Shown here in pieces: positions 6,322 to 14,438 of a DNA stretch of 27,398 nucleotides (position 1 is its first letter; every line of letters starts with the position of its first letter). Source of the DNA: a virus; the IMG/VR virus record IMGVR_UViG_3300010354_000499, positions 1 through 27,398 of that record, one strand, 5' to 3'. The position numbers and the translations under genes are program-made. The notes beneath the pieces were generated by a model. The model saw nothing but the letters and a program-made list of their open reading frames with translations. It searched no databases and was not told the DNA's origin.

Positions 6322-7722
6322 TTAAATTACAAATTTGGAAAATTTATCGAGTCGTGATTGTTTAGAAGAGACATCCTCTAGATATTCATATGGTTCTTCT
6401 TCCGTTGTATCGGTGATAGATCCGTCAGAATCCTCTACATTATACAGCTTCATCTTCGCCCTGTCAATACCCACAGTAAATCTTCGGTAGAAGGTGGGAT
6501 CATTATATCTGTTCTTGAGTTGCTTAACCATGATTCTACCAGATGATTCAAGTTCCTCAGTAGAGATAAGAGCAAACATAAAGTCAGCAGTAGCAGGAAG
6601 ACCAAAGGATTCAGAAGTGTCGGTAAGGTCAACGTCACTATTGCCAAAACCACTCCTAGTAGTTTGAGTAGCAGATACAACTGGAACGTCGTTTTCAACA
6701 GCAAGACCCCTAAGTTCTTCAGCAATTGCTTTAACATAGGTATATGAGTTTACAATGTGACCCTTATATCTAGCAGAAGCACAGATGTTAAGATAGTCAA
6801 TGAAGATGATATCGGGTTTGAAATCTTTCTTCAAACGAAGATCGCTTAACAAAGCTTTAAAATGACCTGCGTGTGCAGATGCAGTTGGATATTCTTTGAT
6901 AATTAATTTACCTTGAGTTCTTCTACCTATGTCTTGAACTTTAGATGTAAATAAAGTTTGTGGTAAATTAGCAATATCTTTTATGTTTACATTCAAAAGA
7001 TTAGCATCAATCCTTTCTGCAATTTTTTCCTCGGACATTTCTAGCGTAATGTACAATACATTTTTACCAAGAGAAAGACAAGAAGCAGCACAATGACACA
7101 TGAATAGAGATTTGCCAACACCTGTTCCAGCAAGAGCAATGTTTAGTGTCTTGTTTGGCAATCCTCCTTTAGTAATCAAATTGAATTTATCAATATTGAA
7201 AGGCATTTTTACCTCATCTTTATGATAATATTCATATCTAAGATCGGCATTATCTACATAGTCGTGTCCGATATATTCATCAAACGATACTGCCAGGGCC
7301 TGTTGAAGGATGGACGGGATAGCATCTCTTGATAACTTTTGATCTCCCCCATCAGCAATTTTGATTGACTGCAATAGGGCGTTATAAATGGCCCTATCTT
7401 TACACCACTTTTCTGTTGATGTAAGTAACCAATCTCCATCAACCCATTCTTCGCTGTAATCTTTAATTTTCTGGACACTTTGTTTATAAGTTTCTTCAGT
7501 AAGATCATTTCTGTTTTGTAAATTAATAATTAAAACTTCTTTGGTTGGGATCTTATCAAACTTTGTAGAGAAGTCATGAATCTCCTCGAATATAATTTTT
7601 TCATCATATTCTTGAAAGTAATCAGATTTCAAAAAAGGAATTACTTTTCTGTAATATCCTTCATTACATAACAAGTTTCTAATAATAGTTGATTCAATTT
7701 TCTCCGTCATCGCTTGCCCCAT
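6322..7722 (-). CDS. 41: Replicative DNA helicase, T4 gp41 (DnaB family)
   Basis: A hexameric 5'-3' helicase that unwinds the fork and carries the gp61 primase. In the 466-aa product, residues 1-160 are the helical N-terminal domain. The RecA-type motor has Walker A AGTGVGKS (198-205), catalytic Glu228 in ITLEMSEE, Walker [10 protein letters not shown] (Asp309) and the glutamine/arginine sensor region [11 protein letters not shown] (about 350-360). The annotated ATG at 7722 lies inside the uvsX 3' end. An in-frame ATG at 7710 with a purine-rich GGGGCAAG upstream is an equally good start. The overlap with uvsX of 17-29 nt implies coupling of the two genes. Confidence 0.96.
   Translation of the reverse strand: MGQAMTEKIESTIIRNLLCNEGYYRKVIPFLKSDYFQEYDEKIIFEEIHDFSTKFDKIPTKEVLIINLQNRNDLTEETYKQSVQKIKDYSEEWVDGDWLLTSTEKWCKDRAIYNALLQSIKIADGGDQKLSRDAIPSILQQALAVSFDEYIGHDYVDNADLRYEYYHKDEVKMPFNIDKFNLITKGGLPNKTLNIALAGTGVGKSLFMCHCAASCLSLGKNVLYITLEMSEEKIAERIDANLLNVNIKDIANLPQTLFTSKVQDIGRRTQGKLIIKEYPTASAHAGHFKALLSDLRLKKDFKPDIIFIDYLNICASARYKGHIVNSYTYVKAIAEELRGLAVENDVPVVSATQTTRSGFGNSDVDLTDTSESFGLPATADFMFALISTEELESSGRIMVKQLKNRYNDPTFYRRFTVGIDRAKMKLYNVEDSDGSITDTTEEEPYEYLEDVSSKQSRLDKFSKFVI
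6439..6467 (-). promoter_or_regulatory. Perfect consensus sigma70-type promoter inside gp41
   Basis: On the minus strand TTGACA (6462-6467), a 17-nt spacer and TATAAT (6439-6444) match consensus at all 12 positions. It lies in the gp41 C-terminal coding region (around [12 protein letters not shown]), about 115 nt ahead of mazG. It could drive mazG and the tRNA genes on their own. Activity is inferred from sequence alone. Confidence 0.6.
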
Positions 7723-8725
7723 ACGAAAATTCTACTCTAGCATATTCCTCAAGTTTTGCCATGACATCTTCAGTAAAATATTTTTCAGGCGTTTTTAAAA
7801 TATCTTTACCGTATATTTTTTTACCGTCAACTTCATAGCGACCCGCTACGTTTTTCCATATCCCTGCTTCTTCACCAAGTTCAAGAAGACCATAGTACCT
7901 TTCCAATCCACGCTCATCAAAGAACAATCTAGTTTCAATCTTAGATCCTTCCCTAGTTAGACGGGACTTTTTCGCCTCACATTTAATAATGTTTCCGACC
8001 AGATCGGTTCCGTCTTTTTCTTTTTTCTTTGAAAGAAAGATGATCGTACTAGCAGAATACTTAAGACCGCTACCACCACCCATTTCTTTTGTAGGAACGT
8101 AAGAGCCAATAACATCGTAAGTATGGTTTGTAACTAACATGGGGATATTTGCTTTACCAAGTTTCAGTGTAAGAATCCTAAACACGGATTTGATTAACTG
8201 TGCCTTGGTCATGTCACGAACATTTTTATCATTGGAAGCATCTTCTACTTCTTTATTTGTAGAAAGCATTCCAAGAGAATCAAGAACAAACATAAGAGGT
8301 TGACGTTCCTCTTTTGGTTGCTCCATGTATTTATCGATGATGCGGATTGCGTGAGTGCGAAATTCTTCGATAGTGTCTACTGGGTAAACCACTAAACGTT
8401 TACTATCAATTCCTCTACTTTCAATCATCTGCTTGCTTATAGCAGATTCAGTTTCAAAATAAATGACTCCAGCATTAGAATTACTATTAAGGAAATGACG
8501 AACGACAGAAAGACAAAAAAAAGTTTTTCCAGTGCCGCTGTCTCCTGCCAAAGCTGTGATCTTATTCGAGGGAATGCCCCCAAACAAAGATCCAGAAACC
8601 AAGGCATTAAACACGTAACTGCCAGTGTCAACGAAAGATTCAATATCGCCAGCAGCAATCCCTTCAGAAGCAAAACCAACGTATTCATTTTTGCTTTCTT
8701 TGATTACTTGAGTTAAAAAGTCCAT
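7694..8725 (-). CDS. uvsX: UvsX RecA-like recombinase
   Basis: The strand-exchange recombinase for recombination-dependent replication and repair, loaded by UvsY. The 343-aa product has Walker A GDSGTGKT (61-68), the catalytic Glu91 in YFETES, Walker B MFVLDSLG (Asp149), an L1/L2-like region with [13 protein letters not shown] (about 214-226) and an acidic C-terminal tail (ASDDGEN), like T4 UvsX. The start at 8725 is 4 nt after the gp43 stop would end on the minus strand, so polymerase, recombinase and helicase form one operon. The length is close to the family's usual 350-390 aa, slightly shorter than T4 UvsX. Confidence 0.96.
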   Translation of the reverse strand: MDFLTQVIKESKNEYVGFASEGIAAGDIESFVDTGSYVFNALVSGSLFGGIPSNKITALAGDSGTGKTFFCLSVVRHFLNSNSNAGVIYFETESAISKQMIESRGIDSKRLVVYPVDTIEEFRTHAIRIIDKYMEQPKEERQPLMFVLDSLGMLSTNKEVEDASNDKNVRDMTKAQLIKSVFRILTLKLGKANIPMLVTNHTYDVIGSYVPTKEMGGGSGLKYSASTIIFLSKKKEKDGTDLVGNIIKCEAKKSRLTREGSKIETRLFFDERGLERYYGLLELGEEAGIWKNVAGRYEVDGKKIYGKDILKTPEKYFTEDVMAKLEEYARVEFSYGASDDGEN

Positions 8726-8729
8726 AGTT

Positions 8730-11225
8730 TTATTTAAAAAAATCTAGTAGTGAAATTTTTCTTTCGACTTGCCATCCAATGCATTCTAGCACATTTTTCA
8801 ATGGTTCGTAAAATGATTTATCAAACTGTAATTTATAATCAATATACTTTTCTAAACTAAATTCAGAAGGAAGATTTTGATAAAAAGAAATTACATTTTG
8901 TTGGAATGGATTTGGCGTTCGTAAATATATAAATTTTATTTTTTCTCCTTCTTGGATAAGAGGATACTTGTGAGTAAGATTACGCTTTCGGACATAGTAA
9001 TTATACAATAATGCACCTCGGACATGAATAGGTGTACCCTTTCCATAAATGTGTGATGTGCTTTTATATTTTTCAAGTCCATTAACTCCCCTAGGAAAAG
9101 CAATATTTAAATAATCTTGTTTTTTTGTATCTTCTTTTATCTTGTCAATGAAGTCAATCAAATCATCATTTGTTTGATTAATAATAATTGTATATGCTTG
9201 CAACAATTTATCTCTAAAGTATGCTGGTGTAGAAGATCTTGCTGTTTCCATGCCACAAATTTTCATCTTTGGTTCTGCATATCGCACACCTTCACTGTCC
9301 CATACGTTAAGAACATAACGTTTCTTAGCAGTCCAGAATCCACGGTTAGCAATATTCTCCCGCTTCATCTTCATCTTCTGCTCATATGCATTCACATACT
9401 CAGCCAATTCTTGGTAAGAACTTTCAATATAAGGTTCAAGTTCCATTTCACAGATCTTGTCAAGGAACCCAACAATTTTTTCAGGAGTTTTCTCTCTTCC
9501 CTGGTATACACGTTCAACCAAAGGACCCAAGTTAAGGTACATAGAATCAGTATCTGAAGCAATAACATAATCAACATCCTGTGTCTTTAAAACTTTATTG
9601 AGATAGGCATTCATCTTGTTACCAATCCAGCGAATAGAAAGCTGACCAGATAGAGTGATTGCCTCAGCGATTTCAAGTTTGTAGTAACGGAAGTGCTCGT
9701 TACCAATAGCACCATAGGCAGAGTTGAGTTGAATCTTACGTGCCATCTGAATGTTATTGCAGCGGGCAATCTCTTTCTTCAACTCAACACTAGGATTCTT
9801 TTCGTATTCTTGCTTAGCAGCAAGCATCTTCTTTTTGTAGATGGTACGTTCTTGATAGATTTTATCCATCAGTTTTGGCAAGAAACCTTGAAAAGTTGTA
9901 TCATAGAAAGTTCCATTAGCACAAACAGTTTGACCACAAAGATCACGAAGATCTAATTCTTTATTCAATAGTTTATCAACATTAGCATTTGGATGTTTGT
10001 GTGGTAAAAGAGTTTCTGGAGAAAGATTGTACTGCATGATTAAGTGTGGATATAGAGAGTTCAAGTCAAAACTGACAATCCAATCATACATTCCAGGAAT
10101 TGGTTCTTTTACATAAGCGCCAGCATACTTGTTATCCTTTGTGCTTTCTTTTTTTGGCGGGATAACTATATTTTGTTTAGCAAGGTAAACGTAAATAATA
10201 TTATCCCACATACGAACTTGAGAATATACATCCTCAAAGTTTACCTTGGCATCATATGCCATAGTAATAGCAAGTTCAAGTAACTTCATCTTGTCGTCTA
10301 GTTGATCCACAAGGCGAACGTCATGAATGTTATACTCAACAAACTTATTCCAATCTTTAGTATAAAATTCTTTAAACGTATCAAATTCCGAGTGATCTAA
10401 TTTTTTAACTCCAAGTTCTATAGAACAAATGTGATCTAGTCGATACGATTCTTGGTTTGTGTATGTAAATTTTCTATACAGTTCCAGATAATCTAACGTT
10501 GCAATACCACTTATGTCATAAGCAATATTCTTTCTCCCTTTAATATAGATTTCTCTACACAAAGTATTGTTCCAAGGAGATATCATCCTCGCTTCTTTTT
10601 CACCAATGATTCGTTCGATCCTTCTAAAAATATAAGGCATGTCGAACAATTGAACATTCCATCCTGTAATAACATCAGGATAATTAGAAGACCACCAATG
10701 AAGGAACGCTTTCAGCATACCAACTTCAGTTTCGAAGTGTAGGTAATCAACCCCCTTTTGTTCTTTATGGTATGGTCTAGAACCAAAGACAGTAATTCTC
10801 CCCATCTCACTATCTTTAATGCTGATGAGGAGAATTTCTTGGTCTGCAGATTCAATGTCAGGAAATCCATTTTCTGCACCAGTTTCAATATCCAAAGTAA
10901 AAATACGAATTTTATTAATATCGTATTTCATTTCATCATCTGGATACTGTTCCAAAATATATTGATTCAAAAATCTGGTTTGCCCGTAAATTTGAAAATC
11001 TTCAATATCTTTATGGTCTTCAATAAACTGTTTTGCATCTTTGATTGTACCATGTTGAACTGATCTTACGTGCTTACCATCCAATGTTTTCCATTGAGAT
11101 GGTTTGGCGGAAGGAAGAAACAGAGTTGGTTTGAATTTAACTTTATCCTCAAATCTCATTCCATGATCATAACCACGAACTAAAATCGTGTTCCCTGATT
11201 GTTCAACGCTGGTGTAAAATTTCAT
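8730..11225 (-). CDS. 43: DNA polymerase, T4 gp43 (family B)
   Basis: The replicative polymerase with 3'-5' proofreading. In the 831-aa product the exonuclease motifs are Exo I FTLDIETG (Asp112, Glu114), Exo [15 protein letters not shown] (Asp195) and Exo III YNIHDV (Asp302). The polymerase motifs are [11 protein letters not shown] (Asp387), [14 protein letters not shown] (497-509) and C ASDTDSMY (Asp558, Asp560). The C-terminus ends SLLDFFK, a PIP-like tail expected to bind the gp45 clamp. It is slightly shorter than T4 gp43 (898 aa), as in other marine relatives, and shows no intein or split. Its ATG overlaps the stop of the 98-aa Sm-like gene (ATGA). Confidence 0.97.
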   Translation of the reverse strand: MKFYTSVEQSGNTILVRGYDHGMRFEDKVKFKPTLFLPSAKPSQWKTLDGKHVRSVQHGTIKDAKQFIEDHKDIEDFQIYGQTRFLNQYILEQYPDDEMKYDINKIRIFTLDIETGAENGFPDIESADQEILLISIKDSEMGRITVFGSRPYHKEQKGVDYLHFETEVGMLKAFLHWWSSNYPDVITGWNVQLFDMPYIFRRIERIIGEKEARMISPWNNTLCREIYIKGRKNIAYDISGIATLDYLELYRKFTYTNQESYRLDHICSIELGVKKLDHSEFDTFKEFYTKDWNKFVEYNIHDVRLVDQLDDKMKLLELAITMAYDAKVNFEDVYSQVRMWDNIIYVYLAKQNIVIPPKKESTKDNKYAGAYVKEPIPGMYDWIVSFDLNSLYPHLIMQYNLSPETLLPHKHPNANVDKLLNKELDLRDLCGQTVCANGTFYDTTFQGFLPKLMDKIYQERTIYKKKMLAAKQEYEKNPSVELKKEIARCNNIQMARKIQLNSAYGAIGNEHFRYYKLEIAEAITLSGQLSIRWIGNKMNAYLNKVLKTQDVDYVIASDTDSMYLNLGPLVERVYQGREKTPEKIVGFLDKICEMELEPYIESSYQELAEYVNAYEQKMKMKRENIANRGFWTAKKRYVLNVWDSEGVRYAEPKMKICGMETARSSTPAYFRDKLLQAYTIIINQTNDDLIDFIDKIKEDTKKQDYLNIAFPRGVNGLEKYKSTSHIYGKGTPIHVRGALLYNYYVRKRNLTHKYPLIQEGEKIKFIYLRTPNPFQQNVISFYQNLPSEFSLEKYIDYKLQFDKSFYEPLKNVLECIGWQVERKISLLDFFK

Positions 11226-11518
11226 TCGATTTCTGTGTCCTCAATAATGTCATCATCAATAATCTCATTTTGTTCATCATGAACTAATGACGCATACTGA
11301 GATAGAAGAAATTTTTTCGGTTCAGAAAGAACTGTAATGTCAGATGATCTAACAACGACTTCTCTATCGTCAGTATGAATTGGCCAGTGCTCTAAATGAG
11401 TTGGTCCTATCTGATATGGATATTTTAATATGCAATCAGGGTCTCCAAATTCTGTATCTGGAATTTCTTCAATTTCGGATATAATCCAAACTCCATCAAA
11501 CCTCATCACCTTGATCAT
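11222..11518 (-). CDS. Sm-like cyanophage protein (copy 1, short form)
   Basis: This 98-aa acidic protein can be aligned by eye with the products at 11496-11834 and 24298-24705. An opening beta pair is followed by a helix-like acidic stretch (GVWIISEIEEIPDTEFGD), then a LKYPYQIG strand, a Trp-centred loop (LEHWPIHTDDREVVVRSSDI) and a final strand plus helix (TVLSEPKKFLLSQYASLV). This matches the Sm-like fold plan known from small cyanophage proteins. It may bind RNA, but this copy lacks the longer variable loop of the others. The ATG at 11518 overlaps the previous gene by 23 nt; an ATG at 11506 with AAGGTG before it is an alternative. It is coupled to gp43 by ATGA. Confidence 0.7.
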   Translation of the reverse strand: MIKVMRFDGVWIISEIEEIPDTEFGDPDCILKYPYQIGPTHLEHWPIHTDDREVVVRSSDITVLSEPKKFLLSQYASLVHDEQNEIIDDDIIEDTEIE

Positions 11519-11834
11519 TCTTTTCTTTCTCCATAGTTAAAAATGCTTCGACTTGCTGTACTTTCTCAACAAAAGCTTCTCTCAATCCTGTATCACATTC
11601 ACCAAATGCGATCACGGAATCATAAGGAACTTTGAACTGGGTGTCGCTTGAATAGGGGCACCACTTACTGAATTTAACTTGTACATCATCTTCAGTAGGA
11701 ATCAACTGAAGTGAGTATGGATGCACAAACAAAAGACCCAATCCTTTTTTATCTTCTTTATCGCTATCAAAAAATTCTTTAAGGTCACAAATGATTTGCT
11801 CACCAGTTTTCAAAATTACAATAGAAGGATTCAT
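11496..11834 (-). CDS. Sm-like cyanophage protein (copy 2)
   Basis: This 112-aa product shares with its two relatives the pattern IVILKTGEQIICDLKEF, then LLFVHPYSLQLIP, then VKFSKWCPYSSDTQFKVPYD, then a terminal helix. From memory, a structural-genomics study described an Sm-like protein of putative cyanophage origin with this kind of sequence. An RNA-binding or ring-forming role is therefore plausible but not shown. I chose the ATG at 11834, not the longer reading frame from 11912. The longer frame would translate through the hsp20 terminator, and the -10 box at 11859-11864 puts the transcript start near 11852. It is the first gene of the transcript that leads into DNA polymerase. Confidence 0.75.
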   Translation of the reverse strand: MNPSIVILKTGEQIICDLKEFFDSDKEDKKGLGLLFVHPYSLQLIPTEDDVQVKFSKWCPYSSDTQFKVPYDSVIAFGECDTGLREAFVEKVQQVEAFLTMEKEKNDQGDEV

Positions 11835-11858
11835 AATTTGTCTAGTAACTAACAACCT

Positions 11859-11887
11859 ATTATAGCATAAAAAAAGGGGGGCGTCAA
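11859..11887 (-). promoter_or_regulatory. Strong sigma70-type promoter for the Sm-like/gp43/uvsX/gp41 operon
   Basis: On the minus strand TTGACG (11882-11887), a 17-nt spacer and TATAAT (11859-11864) match consensus at 11 of 12 positions. An extended TGC precedes the -10. The spacer is made of the C-run and T-run of the hsp20 terminator. The expected start site near 11852 is about 18 nt before the ATG at 11834. Confidence 0.8.
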
Positions 11888-11910
11888 CTGGATTTTGCCA
11901 GTCCACCCCC
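11869..11910 (-). terminator. Intrinsic terminator of hsp20
   Basis: On the minus strand GGGGG pairs with CCCCC and ACTGG with CCAGT (interrupted by a small internal loop), with a 6-nt apical loop and seven T after the stem. It follows the hsp20 stop by about 20 nt. It overlaps the next promoter (11859-11887). Confidence 0.9.
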
Positions 11911-11928
11911 ATGCGGCGACGATACTAT

Positions 11929-12375
11929 CTATTTAGATTCCGTGAGCAATTCTTGTTTACTTGCTCCAATAGTATAGGTGATCCTCTTCTGATGTTCTGG
12001 GATTACTTTCTCTAATGAGATTGATAGCAATCCATCAGCAAAATCCACAGAGGTTATTCGGACATCATCTGCAAGTTGCCAGGAGTTATTGAATGAACGT
12101 TTGGAGAGACCTTTATGGAGGTATGTTCTTTCAGAATCTCGTTTCTCAATTTTTGAGGTAACTCGGAGAATGTTTTGTTCAGTAGAGACCTCGATCTCTT
12201 CTGATTTAAATCCTGCAAGAGCGATTTCAATCTCGTAATTGGCTGCATCGTGCTTGATTAAATTGTAGGGTGGGTAACTGGTATTGTGTCCAGACATTGC
12301 CTCTAGACGATTAAAAACTTCGTCTAGACCTACCGAAAATGGGGAGTAAATATCCCAAGTGTATTTAGTAGTCAT
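11929..12375 (-). CDS. hsp20: Small heat-shock protein Hsp20 (IbpA-like)
   Basis: An ATP-independent chaperone that holds unfolding proteins; in cyanophages it may protect the photosynthetic machinery or assist virion assembly. The 148-aa protein has a variable N-terminus (YSPFSVGLDEVFNRLEAM), an alpha-crystallin domain at about 36-135 (YNLIKHDAANYEIEIALAGF, then KSEEIEVSTEQNILRVTS), and the conserved late strand DFADGLLSISLEK with the G-x-L signature. A short C-terminal tail follows. The start has a good AAGGAG ribosome-binding site 8 nt upstream. It is a one-gene unit between two terminators (12487-12520 and 11869-11910), set inside the replication cluster. Hsp20 is a hallmark gene of marine T4-like cyanophages. 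Confidence 0.95.
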   Translation of the reverse strand: MTTKYTWDIYSPFSVGLDEVFNRLEAMSGHNTSYPPYNLIKHDAANYEIEIALAGFKSEEIEVSTEQNILRVTSKIEKRDSERTYLHKGLSKRSFNNSWQLADDVRITSVDFADGLLSISLEKVIPEHQKRITYTIGASKQELLTESK

Positions 12376-12486
12376 TTGTTGTCTCCTTGAATAAGCGAGT
12401 TTAAATTAGGATCTCGTATGAGCATCCGTAGCGTATGGGGGGTGTTGCCACCTATCTCCCATCACTAATAATTTATCATAGATTAC
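12376..12486 (-). promoter_or_regulatory. hsp20 leader region
   Basis: About 110 nt without a gene between a terminator and hsp20. It must hold the hsp20 promoter, but I see no convincing -35/-10 pair and only a poor late-type box (GATAAATTA). It contains a GGTG-GCAA-CACC hairpin (12441-12452) with a GNRA-type loop, and the AAGGAG ribosome-binding site. A short UCCU could pair weakly with the AGGA of that site. Confidence 0.35.
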
Positions 12487-12520
12487 AAAAAAAGGTAGGG
12501 TAGATATCCCCACCTTTATT
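12487..12520 (-). terminator. Intrinsic terminator of the clamp-loader/RegA operon
   Basis: On the minus strand AAAGGTGGGG pairs with CCCTACCTTT over 10 bp (one G:U), with a 7-nt loop ATATCTA, followed by a T-run. It begins inside the stop codon of the 43-aa gene (12516-12518). Confidence 0.9.
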
Positions 12521-12647
12521 GTTCGGTCATCAGTACCGTATATCCTTGTTTACGATACCAATCTAAATGGGATTTACCCCAAGGGATAGTAACCCAAACA
12601 ATTTTTTTATTAGGAGTCAAAAGTTGAACTTTGACTTGTCTATTCAT
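12516..12647 (-). CDS. 43-aa protein (function unknown)
   Basis: This short gene starts at the ATG at 12647, sharing the TAATG junction with the RegA stop. It is preceded by AGGAGG 4 nt upstream, one of the best ribosome-binding sites in the window. The product (MNRQVKVQLLTPNKKIVWVT, then IPWGKSHLDWYRKQGYTVLM) is a compact beta-rich sequence with several Trp and Tyr residues, as in other tiny conserved cyanophage proteins. The TAA stop lies in the 5' arm of the terminator. It is the last gene of the gp45-gp44-gp62-RegA operon. No function can be assigned. Confidence 0.75.
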   Translation of the reverse strand: MNRQVKVQLLTPNKKIVWVTIPWGKSHLDWYRKQGYTVLMTEQ

Positions 12648-13069
12648 TAGACCTCCTGTTTCTTCCTTCCAATATTATATTTACTTTCAAGAGTCCATTC
12701 GTCTTTTTCTTTAAAAGCAAGAACTTTGATCTGATTTAAAGGAGCGATATCTTCAATTTTTGAAACGTCTACAATAGCAATCAATCCCCAATCACAAAGA
12801 AGTTGAGCAATACGATTGCGACGTTGTACATCATTTAAAGATAGATTTGTTTTTTTGCCATCAAGGGCAAACAGTTCTTTAAAGTGAACAATGTAATACT
12901 TACCTTGCTTGTGCAAAATATGACAAGATTGGTAAATCTTTTTTTCTTTCCTGGAAGCAACACCGATTCTAGTTAGGGTCTCACGAACTTTTAGAAAATC
13001 ATCTGGTTCGGACAAACTAACTTCCACCATATCAGAAGGTTGCCAATCAATTTCAATTTCAGTAGTCAT
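12647..13069 (-). CDS. regA: RegA translational repressor
   Basis: Binds the start regions of phage early mRNAs and blocks ribosome loading once enough replication protein is made. The 140-aa product follows T4 RegA closely: PDDFLKVRETLTRIGVASRK, then IYQSCHILHKQGKYYIVHFK, then RRNRIAQLLCDWGLIAIV, then the C-terminal segment FKEKDEWTLESKYNIG. About 10 extra residues (MTTEIEIDWQPSD) precede the usual RegA start. It overlaps gp62 by ATGA at its 5' end. In T4 it also lies next to gp62, so gene order is conserved, and it probably represses its own operon. Confidence 0.96.
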   Translation of the reverse strand: MTTEIEIDWQPSDMVEVSLSEPDDFLKVRETLTRIGVASRKEKKIYQSCHILHKQGKYYIVHFKELFALDGKKTNLSLNDVQRRNRIAQLLCDWGLIAIVDVSKIEDIAPLNQIKVLAFKEKDEWTLESKYNIGRKKQEV

Positions 13070-13452
13070 CTTTTTCCGCCTGTATCTAATAGTTTTTTTA
13101 TCTCATTAAGTTGCGAATTCGTGAGGATCCTTAATGCGGCGAGTGCTTTGTTATGGTTGTACCCATAATATTTTTTCACCAATTCAAGATGCTCAAGAGT
13201 TTGTTTTTTGACCCAAGGACTATAACGTTTCCTAGGCTTCAAACTATTTATAAAAAAATCATATTGCATCTTAGAATCTAAATGAGAATTAAGATTCATT
13301 TCATTTGCAAATAAGACACTATCTGTAAATGAGGACAGGCATTTATTAACAATAAAAGGTGGATACCCTTTTATTGCTTCTTGATCTCCTTCTAAAATAT
13401 TTTTCTTTGTTTGATTGATGCTATTTAAATAATCCCTTAATTCATATTTCAT
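13066..13452 (-). CDS. 62: Clamp loader small subunit, gp62
   Basis: Partner of the gp44 ATPase in loading the gp45 sliding clamp. The 128-aa protein matches the short cyanophage form (T4 gp62 is 187 aa). Helical segments include YPPFIVNKCLSSFTDSVLFA, LDSKMQYDFFINSLKPRKRY and SPWVKKQTLEHLELVKKYYG, followed by NHNKALAALRILT. T4 gp62 has the equivalent RGKRYGKWAK segment. The start at 13452 overlaps the 47-aa gene's stop (ATGA), and its own stop overlaps regA. It is separated from gp44, unlike in T4, by the methylase/nuclease block (13449-15120). Confidence 0.92.
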   Translation of the reverse strand: MKYELRDYLNSINQTKKNILEGDQEAIKGYPPFIVNKCLSSFTDSVLFANEMNLNSHLDSKMQYDFFINSLKPRKRYSPWVKKQTLEHLELVKKYYGYNHNKALAALRILTNSQLNEIKKLLDTGGKR

Positions 13453-13592
13453 TCAAACACACTTGTGACACTTACTACTTTTGCATTTGGATTTCTGGCA
13501 AGGGCGACTTCCCGTGCCTCTTGATAATTGGTAGCAATTACTTCTTCGTAAAATACACGACCACCAACGTACAGTTGAACACGGCATTTCAT
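13449..13592 (-). CDS. 47-aa protein (function unknown)
   Basis: A small gene linking the methylase and gp62. Its ATG (13592) overlaps the methylase stop and its TGA overlaps the gp62 start, both as ATGA. The product reads MKCRVQLYVGGRVFYEEVIA, then TNYQEAREVALARNPNAKVV, then SVTSVFE, a beta-alpha-beta pattern with an amphipathic helix in the middle. It resembles tiny conserved proteins of marine phages seen near RegA/gp62. The frame exactly fills the gap between the two neighbours, which is strong evidence that it is real. The function is unknown. Confidence 0.8.
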   Translation of the reverse strand: MKCRVQLYVGGRVFYEEVIATNYQEAREVALARNPNAKVVSVTSVFE

Positions 13593-14437
13593 AGGGGTTG
13601 CTCTGAACTACTGATATTATAGTTGGTCAAAACCAGTTCGTGGCGGGATGCCTGGTCAGTTGTGTAAGTGCCCACCGACCTCATGGTATAGGTGTGAGCA
13701 AATTCAGATGACTGCCAACCGTTAAACCGTTCTTTGATAAGATTACTAGAATTGTAACTTACCATGATAGAACATACATACAAATCACATGTGGTAGCAA
13801 ACTTGTCGTGATTGAATGATCGATGCATGTCTCCTTTCTTTCCATATAGATTATCTTTAATTTCATATGGAGGATCTAAGTAAACAAATACTTTTTTATC
13901 ATCAGTCAAAAGATTCTCATATGAACTATTTGTAATGAACCATTCTTTTATAATTTCAGAATACTTAGGAATATTTTCAATTCCCTTCACACTAAAATTA
14001 CTAACTGATGCTTGTTTTGAAAATGATGATGACTCGGTGAGTCCGCTGAAAGAACATTTATTAACGATATAAAAAGAAACAGCACGATCAAAATCACTTG
14101 ACTTTGTGTGGGACAAACATTCTTTGCTTTCAGCAAACAAATAGGAAGCTTTAGTTTCATCATTATATTTTTCTTTCAAAGACAATAATTCATCAGACAT
14201 CTTCTGACCAGAATGCTGAATGTGTTTCCAAAAATTCACCAGGGGTTCGTACAAGTCGTTCACCCAAATTTTTAGATGCGGATACTGCTTGCTCATGGCG
14301 ATTGCCATAGATCCACCACCAAGAAAAGGTTCTCTAAATTCAGTAATCGTACTCATCTCAGGAAGATACTGAAATAGTTTAGGAGTGGCACGAGATTTGC
14401 CACCAGGATAACGAAGAGGGGTTTTCAAAGATTTCAT
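13589..14437 (-). CDS. dam: D12-class DNA adenine-N6 methyltransferase (Dam-like)
   Basis: Transfers methyl groups from S-adenosylmethionine to adenine in DNA. The 282-aa product has the family's N-terminal RYPGGK (9-14), the SAM-binding FLGGGS (38-43) and the catalytic DPPY (188-191, in FVYLDPPYE). The order and spacing are those of Dam, DpnM and M.EcoRV. Specificity cannot be read; GATC is the commonest for this class but not the only one. It may protect phage DNA from host enzymes or from the adjacent putative nuclease (14439-14963), from which it is separated by 1 nt. The pair lies between gp44 and gp62. Confidence 0.92.
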   Translation of the reverse strand: MKSLKTPLRYPGGKSRATPKLFQYLPEMSTITEFREPFLGGGSMAIAMSKQYPHLKIWVNDLYEPLVNFWKHIQHSGQKMSDELLSLKEKYNDETKASYLFAESKECLSHTKSSDFDRAVSFYIVNKCSFSGLTESSSFSKQASVSNFSVKGIENIPKYSEIIKEWFITNSSYENLLTDDKKVFVYLDPPYEIKDNLYGKKGDMHRSFNHDKFATTCDLYVCSIMVSYNSSNLIKERFNGWQSSEFAHTYTMRSVGTYTTDQASRHELVLTNYNISSSEQPL

Positions 14438-14438
14438 A

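Noticed and set aside
9117-9557. Plus-strand open frame of 146 codons
   Set aside because: It lies wholly inside gp43 and its translation is Phe/Ile/Cys-rich with no motif, as expected for a shadow.
11835-11912. Longer reading frame adding 26 residues to the second Sm-like protein
   Set aside because: It runs through the hsp20 terminator and upstream of the expected transcript start near 11852; the relatives align from the later ATG.
12376-12410. Possible RNA thermometer masking the hsp20 ribosome-binding site
   Set aside because: Only a 4-bp UCCU/AGGA pairing with a long loop is visible, too weak to claim.
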